Source of the DNA: an uncultured Lachnospiraceae bacterium
Lineage (GTDB): Bacteria; Bacillota; Clostridia; Lachnospirales; Lachnospiraceae
Reading direction: 5' to 3'
DNA length: 8,945 nucleotides
Assembly (NCBI GenBank): GCA_900539715.1
Contig: UQDA01000049.1
Span: 1 to 8,945, forward strand
Part shown: positions 1 through 5,841 of the stretch, in pieces
Position numbering within the stretch: position 1 is the stretch's first letter
Layout of the letters: every line of letters begins with the position of its first letter
Notes under the pieces: model-generated
Seen by the model: the letters and a program-made list of their open reading frames with translations, nothing else
The model's database searches: none
What the model was told of the DNA's origin: nothing
Translations under genes and position numbers: made by a program

Positions 1-53
1 CCGTTTCTCTGTTGAGAAACTCCAACGTACTCAACAGGGTCTATCCGACCCAC
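1..53. other. Structured left edge, no gene called
   Basis: This short edge contains nested inverted repeats: TTTCTC/GAGAAA (4-9 and 14-19), CTGTTGAG/CTCAACAG (9-16 and 30-37) and GGGTC/GACCC (39-43 and 49-53). On the minus strand it follows directly after the L25 terminator. A frame opening with GTG at 53 stays open to the window edge (17 codons), which is too short to judge. It could be the start of another transcription unit or a structured leader; the window ends before this can be decided. Confidence 0.3.
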
Positions 54-84
54 AAAAAAACGGCTGTCCTCTTACAGACAGCCG
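54..84 (-). terminator. Rho-independent terminator of rplY
   Basis: On the minus strand, 20 nt after the L25 stop codon, an 8-bp perfect stem CGGCTGTC/GACAGCCG (61-68 and 77-84) with an 8-nt loop is followed directly by seven T residues (60-54). This is a textbook intrinsic terminator and marks the 3' end of the L25 transcript. Confidence 0.92.
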
Positions 85-104
85 CCTTTACTATGTTTTA
101 CACG

Positions 105-698
105 TTATGCTTCCTGTGTTCCCTCTGCCGCTTCTTCCGTTTCTTCCACGGCAACGTTGTGAGCTCTCGTCACAGCCACAACAATCGCTTCCGGATCGGT
201 TGTCAGCTCAATCCCCTCAGCAGATGCAATCGGCAAATCTTTTACAAGGACAGCATCACCGATCTTCATGTCGCCCACATCAATCTCAACCTTGTCAACC
301 AATGCGTCCGGAAGCGCCTGAAATGCGATTTCCGCAAGCCGCTGCTGCAGGATACCTTCTATAATCTTCTCATGATTCAACAAAACGATTTCTGCTACAG
401 AATGTACTTTCTCACCGCTTACCAGCGCCTGAAAATCAATTTCTGTCACCTGATTCTTCATCGAATCGTAATCTATTTCCTTGATCAGAACATTGTAGTT
501 CTTTCCGTCTGCCTCCAGCATCAGCCTGCTGCCCTTATTACAGGTTTTCAGCAGACGTTCCACATCACGGGCGCAGATTTTCAGCGGAATCGAACCTTCT
601 ATTTCCCGTCCGAACACATTGCCTGTCACATAGCCTTCTCTTCTGAGTCTTTTTGCCTTTACGCTCATGTCCCTTGTTTCAGCTTTTAAAGTATTCAT
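105..698 (-). CDS. rplY: 50S ribosomal protein L25/TL5 (general stress protein Ctc)
   Basis: Encodes a 197-residue two-domain L25 protein, a 5S rRNA-binding component of the large ribosomal subunit. Residues about 3-93 form the L25 N-terminal domain (VKAKRLRREGYVTGNVFGRE, the RNA-binding start typical of the family), and residues about 98-180 form the TL5/Ctc beta-barrel extension, which ends in an acidic tail (ETEEAAEGTQEA). The length matches the long Ctc/TL5 form rather than the roughly 95-residue E. coli L25. The ATG at 698 has GGAGG nine bases upstream. The gene is monocistronic: its own promoter lies at 786-813 and a strong terminator follows it. In Bacillus the homologue ctc is a SigB stress gene; here the promoter looks like a housekeeping one. 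Identification is secure; the symbol ctc is equally valid. Confidence 0.95.
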   Translation of the reverse strand: MNTLKAETRDMSVKAKRLRREGYVTGNVFGREIEGSIPLKICARDVERLLKTCNKGSRLMLEADGKNYNVLIKEIDYDSMKNQVTEIDFQALVSGEKVHSVAEIVLLNHEKIIEGILQQRLAEIAFQALPDALVDKVEIDVGDMKIGDAVLVKDLPIASAEGIELTTDPEAIVVAVTRAHNVAVEETEEAAEGTQEA

Positions 699-773
699 TT
701 ATCTTTTCCTCCAAAAAAACTGATTGCTTAGCGGACCTGATCTTTTCATGGGTCTTGTTAAGTATCATTAATC

Positions 774-813
774 TGTTACATTTACATTGTAACACTTATA
801 ATATATATTACAA
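774..813 (-). promoter_or_regulatory. rplY promoter with overlapping perfect dyad
   Basis: Reading on the minus strand, TTGTAA (813-808) and an extended -10 TGT-TACAAT (-10 at 791-786) are separated by 16 bp. Transcription would start near 779, leaving a leader of about 80 nt. A perfect inverted repeat TGTTACA-N7-TGTAACA (774-780 and 788-794) covers the -10 and the start point, the position expected of a repressor operator. The promoter call rests on hexamer matches and position; the operator is inferred from symmetry only. Confidence 0.55.
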
Positions 814-826
814 GGAGAAAAATGTG

Positions 827-851
827 AAAACTTTGTGAAGCCGGGCACAAA
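827..851 (-). terminator. Possible weak terminator of proS
   Basis: On the minus strand, 50-odd bases after the proS stop, a 6-bp stem TTTGTG/CACAAA (arms at 832-837 and 846-851) is followed by AG and a T run (830-827), with a further T-rich stretch beyond it. The stem is short and AT-rich, so termination here would be inefficient. No better candidate exists between the proS stop and the rplY promoter. Confidence 0.3.
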
Positions 852-903
852 AGCTCATAACATTGGGGGGTTTTATCGTAATGCCAAAATCATTAGCACT
901 GCA

Positions 904-2334
904 TCAATATGCCTTGCCCCAGTAAACCATCTTTTTCGCAGGCTTTCCGCAGCATACGCACACATCCGAAAGCTCTTCCTGCTCAAACGGCATGCAGCGG
1001 CTCGTTGCTGCAAACTGCTCCTTTATCTTATCCTCGCACTCCTGGCAGCCGCACCACATCGCCTTTACAAATCCGGGCGTATTGGTAAGGATAGCACCCA
1101 TCTCTTCCATGTTCTTTGCGATATAAGTATGTGCCTCTCTGTGTGCCCGCGCTCTTTCCAGCATATCCTTCTGTATTGTCTCCAGAAGCTCTCCGACCTT
1201 TGCTTCCACCTCGTCCAGAGCGCACTCTATCTTTTCACCCGTATCGCGGCGTGCCAGCATGCATTTGCCTGCCTCAATGTCCTTCGGACCAATCTCCACA
1301 CGAACCGGGATGCCGCGCATCTCTGCTTCTGCAAATTTCCAGCCGGGGCTCTTATCAGTATCATCCACCTTCACGCGGAAGTTAGACAGACGGTCTTTTA
1401 ACTCGTTTGCCTTATCCATAACGCCTTCCTTGCGCTGCTGGATAGGAACTATCACAACCTGTGTGGGCGCTACTCTGGGAGGCAGAACCAGGCCGGAATT
1501 GTCGCCGTGAACCATGATGATAGCGCCGATCAGACGGGTGGTTACACCCCATGATGTCTGATGTACATATTTTAACTTATTGTCTCTGTCTGTATACTGA
1601 ATGCCGAACGCTTTTGCAAAGCCGTCGCCGAAGTTGTGGCTCGTACCGGACTGCAGTGCCTTGCCGTCGTGCATCAGTGCCTCTATCGTATAGGTTGCTT
1701 CCGCACCTGCGAATTTCTCCTTATCGGTCTTGCGGCCCTTTACAACCGGGATAGCCAAAACCTCTTCACAGAAATCAGCGTAAGTGTTGAGCATCTGTAT
1801 CGTGCGCTCCTCCGCTTCCTCTGCTGTCGCGTGAGCCGTATGACCTTCCTGCCACAAAAATTCTCTGGAACGCAGGAAAGGACGGGTCTCCTTTTCCCAT
1901 CTTACCACGTTGCACCACTGATTATATACCTTAGGCAGATCGCGATAGGACTGAATATCGTTTTTATAAAAATCACAGAACAGAGTCTCGGATGTCGGAC
2001 GTACACAAAGTCTCTCCTGCAAAGGCTGAAGTCCGCCATGCGTTACCCACGCCACTTCCGGTGCAAAGCCTTCCACATGATCCTTCTCTTTTTCCAGAAG
2101 GCTTTCCGGAATGAACAAAGGCATGTATACATTCTGTACTCCCGTTGCCTTAAATCTGTCGTCCAGCTGCTTCTGAAGAAGCTCCCAGATAGCATAGCCC
2201 GCAGGCTTTATCGCCATACATCCCTTTACGCTCGTATAACCGATCAGTTCCGCTTTCAGCACAACGTCGGTATACCACTGCGCGAAATCCTCTTCCATGG
2301 AGGTTATCTGTTCCACCATTTTTTTGTCTGCCAT
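904..2334 (-). CDS. proS: Prolyl-tRNA synthetase, archaeal/eukaryote-type (ProS type 3)
   Basis: Charges tRNA-Pro with proline using ATP; cytoplasmic class II aminoacyl-tRNA synthetase. The 476-residue length and the lack of the roughly 180-residue editing insertion place it in the short ProS type 3 group rather than the E. coli-like type of about 570 residues. Visible class II landmarks are RPTSE (112-116), the motif 2 region running from RWEKETRPFLRSREF (145-159) into WQEGHTAH (161-168), and motif 3 GVTTRLIGAIIMVHGD (263-278). An anticodon-binding domain follows from about residue 290. The C-terminal domain is Cys-rich (C428, C430, C433, C459, C461, C462), consistent with the zinc-binding domain of this group, and the chain ends in a Tyr, as the family usually does. 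The ATG at 2334 has AAGGAG eight bases upstream. Expression is controlled by the upstream T-box leader. Confidence 0.97.
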   Translation of the reverse strand: MADKKMVEQITSMEEDFAQWYTDVVLKAELIGYTSVKGCMAIKPAGYAIWELLQKQLDDRFKATGVQNVYMPLFIPESLLEKEKDHVEGFAPEVAWVTHGGLQPLQERLCVRPTSETLFCDFYKNDIQSYRDLPKVYNQWCNVVRWEKETRPFLRSREFLWQEGHTAHATAEEAEERTIQMLNTYADFCEEVLAIPVVKGRKTDKEKFAGAEATYTIEALMHDGKALQSGTSHNFGDGFAKAFGIQYTDRDNKLKYVHQTSWGVTTRLIGAIIMVHGDNSGLVLPPRVAPTQVVIVPIQQRKEGVMDKANELKDRLSNFRVKVDDTDKSPGWKFAEAEMRGIPVRVEIGPKDIEAGKCMLARRDTGEKIECALDEVEAKVGELLETIQKDMLERARAHREAHTYIAKNMEEMGAILTNTPGFVKAMWCGCQECEDKIKEQFAATSRCMPFEQEELSDVCVCCGKPAKKMVYWGKAY

Positions 2335-2361
2335 ATCGCTTTCTCCTTTTGAAAATGAAAT

Positions 2362-2401
2362 AAAAAAAATACCCTGATCCCGAAAGGGACCGGATATCCG
2401 G
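2362..2401 (-). terminator. T-box regulated terminator before proS
   Basis: A stem GGTCCC/GGGATC (2391-2386 and 2381-2376) with a 4-nt loop is followed, after a short AGGGTA spacer, by eight T residues (2369-2362). The palindrome CCGGATATCCGG (2390-2401) sits at its base and overlaps the 3' end of the T-box sequence, so it competes with the antiterminator fold. Confidence 0.8.
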
Positions 2402-2584
2402 CGGTACCACCCAAATTAACGCATATGCGCCCACTCATCCTCCCGTTAACGCCGGAATTACGCTGCCTTATTAGGGCAGACGCTCCAAGGACCGGTTCAA
2501 AACGCGCTGCACGGATGCTCCCACCTGCCGCACCCTCTCTGGGCTGCCAACGCCGCTCTTACTATTCCTCTTCTTTGCTGTCTT
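2362..2584 (-). ncRNA. T-box riboswitch leader of proS (tRNA-Pro sensing)
   Basis: The untranslated leader between the proS promoter and the gene has the conserved T-box elements in order on the minus strand: the AGTAAG bulge (about 2564-2559), AGAGAG (2540-2535) and GGTGGGAG (2525-2518) of stem I, then GAA followed by CCG (2495-2493) as the probable proline specifier codon. The T-box sequence GGGTGGTACCGC (about 2412-2401) of the antiterminator comes next. A terminator hairpin GGTCCC/GGGATC with loop TTTC (2391-2376) and eight T residues (2369-2362) closes the element. Uncharged tRNA-Pro would stabilise the antiterminator and allow transcription into proS. The T-box call is firm; choosing CCG as specifier is inferred from its position after GAA. 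Confidence 0.93.
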
Positions 2585-2590
2585 GTATTG

Positions 2591-2619
2591 ATGATATGGG
2601 AATTTTTTGCGTTTGTCAA
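2591..2619 (-). promoter_or_regulatory. proS promoter (TTGACA-17-TATCAT)
   Basis: On the minus strand a consensus -35 TTGACA (2619-2614) and a -10 TATCAT (2596-2591) are spaced by exactly 17 bp. Transcription would begin near 2584, just before stem I of the T-box. Position and match agree with a housekeeping-sigma promoter for proS. Confidence 0.85.
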
Positions 2620-2739
2620 CCGTTTCCCGCGCAAAAAACTGGTTTTTCCGGTCAGGATGCGGTAAAATACGTGCGTGTACAACGCCGCAGGCAAAGCCCC
2701 GGCCATGAAAGCAGTATACATATGAAAGAAAGGAACGTT

Positions 2740-3891
2740 ATGAACTCACATCCCCGTAATTTTTTACTCCGAATCCTGAAAAAGGAACCCGTGCTCGCCG
2801 TATCGGCAGTCTGCATGCTCTTCTCCATGCTCTTCGTACCGCCGACAGCCGCATATGCCGATTACATCGATTTCCGCGTGCTCGCGCTGCTCTTTTGCCT
2901 TATGGCGGTCGTCGCCGGGCTGCAACGCTGCAACTTTTTCACGCGCATGGCACAGCTTCTCCTCACCGGCAAAAAAAGACGGCGTCCGTTATTCCTGACG
3001 CTCATCCTGCTGCCCTTTTTTGTCTCCATGCTCGTCACGAACGATGTCGCGCTCATCACATTTGTTCCTTTCGCGATACTCATCCTTGAGCTGACCGGTC
3101 AGCAAAAATATCTCGTCTTTATCGTCGTGATGCAGACCGTCGCCGCCAACCTCGGAAGCATGGCAACTCCCGTCGGGAATCCGCAGAACCTCTATCTGTA
3201 TTCCCGCTTCGGTCTGTCAGCCGGCTCCTTTTTCAAAACCGTCCTGCCGTTTGCGCTCCTTGCGCTCATCCTGACAGCCGCCAGCGTACTGTTCTGCCCT
3301 GACAGGGAATTTATCATTTCTTTTCCCGGCATGGATGAAACCCGTCCTTCTTCCGAGCCCTTTCCGGAGAAAAAAAGGCTGCTCCTCTATCTTTGCCTGT
3401 TTGCCCTTTGCCTGCTTTCGGTTTTTCATCTGCTCCCGTATCCGATACTGTTCTTTATCGTCTGTACAGCGCTTTTGTTTGCGGACCGCAGCCTGTACCG
3501 GGCGCTGGATTACGGCCTGCTGGCTACCTTTGTCTGCTTTTTTGTCTTCGCAGGAAATATCGGAGCCATTCCTGCGGTCAGAAGCTTTTTGCAGGAGCTT
3601 CTCGCTTCCCGACCGCTCATCACCTCCGCGCTCGCCAGCCAGGTCATCAGCAACGTACCCGCCGCCGTCCTTCTGTCCGGCTTCACGGACGACTGGAGGG
3701 CGCTGCTCCTCGGCACCGACATCGGCGGCCTCGGGACGCCCATCGCCTCCCTCGCCAGCCTGATCTCTTTCCGGCTTTATATGAAGACCAAAAACGCCTC
3801 CGCGCCAGCCTTTCTTTTCCTTTTCACGCTCGTAAATGCTGCCGGACTTCTTCTGTTTCTAACAGCAGCCCGTCTGACCGGAATCCGGTAG
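2740..3891 (+). CDS. SLC13/ArsB-type anion or dicarboxylate permease
   Basis: Encodes a 383-residue polytopic membrane protein of the ion transporter superfamily (SLC13/CitMHS/ArsB-like). It shows the internal duplication of this fold: a first half with VTNDVALITFVPFA (99-112) and NLGSMATPVGNPQN (137-150), and a second half with ISNVPAAVL (303-311) and GTDIGGLGTPIASLAS (325-340). Such paired TND/SNVP and G-x-TP loops line the substrate and cation site in the superfamily. About ten hydrophobic segments are visible, with a cytoplasmic-looking linker near residues 188-212. The ATG at 2740 is chosen because AAGGA lies five bases before it; the frame extends upstream to 2425 but that part covers the proS promoter and T-box and is not protein-like. 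It is transcribed divergently from proS. The substrate (dicarboxylate, citrate, sulfate, arsenite or Na+/H+) cannot be told from the sequence. A -10-like TAAAAT lies at 2663-2668 without a good -35. Confidence 0.85.
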   Translation: MNSHPRNFLLRILKKEPVLAVSAVCMLFSMLFVPPTAAYADYIDFRVLALLFCLMAVVAGLQRCNFFTRMAQLLLTGKKRRRPLFLTLILLPFFVSMLVTNDVALITFVPFAILILELTGQQKYLVFIVVMQTVAANLGSMATPVGNPQNLYLYSRFGLSAGSFFKTVLPFALLALILTAASVLFCPDREFIISFPGMDETRPSSEPFPEKKRLLLYLCLFALCLLSVFHLLPYPILFFIVCTALLFADRSLYRALDYGLLATFVCFFVFAGNIGAIPAVRSFLQELLASRPLITSALASQVISNVPAAVLLSGFTDDWRALLLGTDIGGLGTPIASLASLISFRLYMKTKNASAPAFLFLFTLVNAAGLLLFLTAARLTGIR

Positions 3892-3898
3892 GCTTCAT

Positions 3899-4033
3899 TC
3901 AAAACGCTTTATCCGCATGACTGCAGCAGGTCAACGACGGGCAAACCGCACCACCCTGCGGAATGCCCGTCCGCTCATAAGGAGCAACAGAACAGATAAC
4001 TTTGCCGTACTCTTTTATCTTTGATACAATCAC
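3899..4033 (-). CDS. Possible 44-residue Cys-containing small protein
   Basis: A minus-strand frame begins with GTG at 4033, preceded by a purine-rich GGAGGGGGAG five bases upstream, and ends with TGA at 3899-3901. The product would be basic and contain four Cys (C14, C31, C36, C37), with PQGG (25-28) followed by AVCPSLTCCSH. The frame is also open upstream of the GTG for at least 30 codons but without an ATG and without a recognisable protein. I recognise no family. A promoter-like sequence with a dyad lies about 105 bases upstream (4138-4165), and a strong hairpin (3936-3971) lies inside the frame. Position just downstream of the ABC transporter genes on the same strand makes a short peptide gene thinkable, but a decayed gene fragment or a chance frame is as likely. 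Confidence 0.22.
   Translation of the reverse strand: MIVSKIKEYGKVICSVAPYERTGIPQGGAVCPSLTCCSHADKAF
3936..3971. repeat. Strong hairpin in the intergenic region
   Basis: A 36-bp near-perfect inverted repeat: outer arms GACGGGCA/TGCCCGTC (8 bp), a symmetric AA/AA internal loop, inner arms CCGCA/TGCGG (5 bp) and loop CCACCC. It starts 44 bp after the permease stop codon. No T run follows on either strand, so it is not a canonical intrinsic terminator, though it may still stop or stabilise the permease mRNA. Confidence 0.7.
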
Positions 4034-4228
4034 AAAATCTCCCCCTCCGTCCCGAACTCTCCTCTACGACGTCCCTGCCAGGTCAAGTCCGTAATTGCAG
4101 CCCTGTGTCGAAAATAACCAATGCTGCAATGCTGTACAGTATATCATACTGTATGAAATTCTGAATATTTTTTCCTGAACGATGCAAAATCCAGCCCAAA
4201 CGTACAGTCTGATCTGGACTGTCTCCTC
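4034..4228. other. Intergenic region between ABC operon end and permease gene
   Basis: No confident gene lies here. It holds three inverted repeats: ATTGCAG/CTGCAAT (4094-4100 and 4124-4130), the perfect dyad TACAGTAT-ATC-ATACTGTA (4135-4153), and ACAGTC/GACTGT (4204-4209 and 4217-4222) just after the last ABC gene. The last one has no T run on the minus strand, so no clear terminator is visible for the ABC operon. Confidence 0.6.
4135..4165 (-). promoter_or_regulatory. Possible promoter with dyad operator
   Basis: On the minus strand an extended -10 TGA-TATACT (-10 at 4143-4138) lies 16 bp after a partial -35 TTCAGA (4165-4160). The perfect dyad TACAGTAT-ATC-ATACTGTA (4135-4153) covers the -10, as expected for an operator. 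It would drive only the uncertain small frame at 3899-4033, which keeps confidence low. Confidence 0.3.
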
Positions 4229-5035
4229 TTAACTTTTCCGGCGGCTTCCCGCTCTTTTCCTGCCATTTTTCCTTTTACCGGGCTTCATCTCTTTTTTCCT
4301 GCCGGACATCATCAGCAGCACTGCCGTCCACAGAACCATGAAAAAGATCCCTGCCGCCGCCAGCAAAGGATTCGGCGGCGTTGTTGTCCCCGCATATCCG
4401 CTCATGTCAAACCCAGCTAAGATAAGCGCCGCAGAAAACGGATAGATACTGGCAAGGACACCGCCTTTGAAAAACATCATACTGTATCCTAAGAAAAACG
4501 CCAGAATGGAACCGCCCAGATATGCCCCCCGAATCTGCCCGAATATCAATATCAGAGGCATGCAGACCAGACAGGTCAGCAGCGCCGCTGTCACTATCTG
4601 CATACCGCCATGCAAGACCACTTCCCCGGTCAGCCCCGGCAGGCCGACCGCCAGCCCTGTGAGCAGGGTGACGCCAACGCTGTAGATTCCCAGCAGAGCC
4701 GTGAGCATGACGGTCAAAAGCAGCTTGACCCCCAGAAGCTTCGGCATGGAAACAGGAATCGTCATGATGTTTTTCAGCGTATCATGAGCGGATTCCCTGT
4801 CGATGAGCCAGCCGCCTATCATCACCAGCGAAATCGGGAAAAACATCTGGGTATTGCCCCATACGACATTTTCAAAAAGCGTTTGAAAGTTATAGTCCGG
4901 ATTCCGATATTCCTCCTCGACTATCAGCTGGCTCCCGTACTGGACTATCGGACAGAGCGCCAGCGCCACCAGCCCCACCAGAAGTATCTGGCACCGGCGC
5001 AGCTTCAGCAATTCTGATTTTAATAATTTCCGCAT
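4229..5035 (-). CDS. ABC-2-type permease, LanG/BcrB-like (second permease)
   Basis: A 268-residue integral membrane protein with about six hydrophobic segments (roughly 16-34, 62-78, 101-130, 143-167, 171-188, 226-244) and a very basic C-terminal tail (GRKKEMKPGKRKNGRKRAGSRRKS is mostly Lys/Arg, residues 245-268). The N-terminus MRKLLKSELLKLRR and the motif DRESAHDTLKNIMTIPV (79-95) match the neighbouring permease, as in the paired LanE/LanG subunits of lantibiotic immunity transporters. Two ATGs are possible, 5041 and 5035. I prefer 5035 because the GGGGG run abuts the first ATG but lies six bases before the second, and because it aligns end to end with its paralogue. It follows the other permease gene after only a few bases, so the two are co-transcribed and probably form the membrane half of one transporter in the cytoplasmic membrane. 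Confidence 0.85.
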   Translation of the reverse strand: MRKLLKSELLKLRRCQILLVGLVALALCPIVQYGSQLIVEEEYRNPDYNFQTLFENVVWGNTQMFFPISLVMIGGWLIDRESAHDTLKNIMTIPVSMPKLLGVKLLLTVMLTALLGIYSVGVTLLTGLAVGLPGLTGEVVLHGGMQIVTAALLTCLVCMPLILIFGQIRGAYLGGSILAFFLGYSMMFFKGGVLASIYPFSAALILAGFDMSGYAGTTTPPNPLLAAAGIFFMVLWTAVLLMMSGRKKEMKPGKRKNGRKRAGSRRKS

Positions 5036-5046
5036 ATTCATCCCCC

Positions 5047-5841
5047 TTAAATCTCCCGCCGCCGGTAAACCATCGCTATCAGCGCAAGAAATACAGCGGC
5101 TTCCGCAAATGCCACGCCGAACACCTGTATATCATTCAAAAAATACGGGCTTATCCGTTCCAGCAGCCCTGCCAGCTCTTCGCTGACGCTGCTATAATCA
5201 TAAAACTGGAATGTCCAGCGAAACGCCAGCGGCCCCGGAAGCAGCGTTCCTGCGTTCAGACCAAAGGGCTGTGTCAGAAAAGCATCGTTGTTAGTGAGAA
5301 GATAATTCAAAATGGTATAAAAAAAGGTTATCACGACCGACACGATATAGTTTTTATCAAGAAGCACGACTACCAAAACACAGGGGAGCGCGCCGACCCA
5401 CATTATTACGCCCTCTCCTATCCCTACCTGAAACAATTTCCAGAACCCCACCGGATTCCATCCCTGAAACAGCAGGACCGCCAGGTTTACCACCGCACCG
5501 ACCGCCATAAAGCCAATGGCAAACAGCAGTAAGACCAGCATCTTGGATATCACCAGCTTTGTTCTGTCTACCGGTATGGTGACAAGATTTTTCAATGTGT
5601 CGTTGTCCAGCTCCTCAAACAGCAGGTTGGAAGCCAGTATCACAAGAAGCGGCATCAAAAGGAGATATGCGCTGAGCTGGAACAGACCCGCCATCAGATT
5701 GTTCGTAGCGTCCACATCCGTAGTCGCATCCGCCAGAAAAAAAGCATAACCCAGCGGGAGCAGGGCGGAGAGCAGCATGGAGACAAAGACCAGCGGTTTG
5801 CGCTTCAATTTTAAAAATTCGCATTTTATCAGTTTAAGCAA
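5047..5841 (-). CDS. ABC-2-type permease, LanE/BcrB-like (first permease)
   Basis: A 264-residue membrane subunit with about six transmembrane segments (roughly 17-35, 50-71, 101-125, 140-162, 165-185, 240-258). It begins with LKLIKCEFLKLKRKP and carries LLFEELDNDTLKNLVTIPVD (73-92), the cytoplasmic motif shared by bacitracin and lantibiotic immunity permeases and thought to contact the ATPase. The start codon is TTG at 5841: it overlaps the end of the ATPase gene by 8 bp, and GGAGG lies eight bases before it inside the ATPase codons. The overlap indicates translational coupling and equal subunit supply. With the ATPase and the second permease it would expel or keep peptide antibiotics away from the membrane. 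The family is clear; the actual substrate is unknown. Confidence 0.88.
   Translation of the reverse strand: MLKLIKCEFLKLKRKPLVFVSMLLSALLPLGYAFFLADATTDVDATNNLMAGLFQLSAYLLLMPLLVILASNLLFEELDNDTLKNLVTIPVDRTKLVISKMLVLLLFAIGFMAVGAVVNLAVLLFQGWNPVGFWKLFQVGIGEGVIMWVGALPCVLVVVLLDKNYIVSVVITFFYTILNYLLTNNDAFLTQPFGLNAGTLLPGPLAFRWTFQFYDYSSVSEELAGLLERISPYFLNDIQVFGVAFAEAAVFLALIAMVYRRREI

Noticed and set aside
12..689. Long plus-strand frame opposite the L25 gene (225 codons)
   Set aside because: It is antisense to a clear L25 gene, runs through the L25 terminator and has no ribosome binding site or recognisable family.
1636..2352. Plus-strand frame of 238 codons opposite proS
   Set aside because: Antisense shadow of a fully conserved prolyl-tRNA synthetase; composition (many Arg, Cys, His, Leu) is that of a reversed coding strand.
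2425..2739. N-terminal extension of the permease frame by 105 codons
   Set aside because: This stretch is the T-box leader and promoter of proS on the other strand, and the extension has no membrane segment or signal; the ATG at 2740 has a proper ribosome binding site.
4058..4156. Minus-strand ATG frame of about 27 codons ending at the TAG near 4053
   Set aside because: No ribosome binding site precedes it, its start lies on the -10/dyad region, and it has no recognisable content.
4204..4222. Inverted repeat ACAGTC/GACTGT after the last ABC gene as a terminator
   Set aside because: Only six pairs and no T run follows on the minus strand, so it does not meet the terminator standard seen elsewhere in the window.
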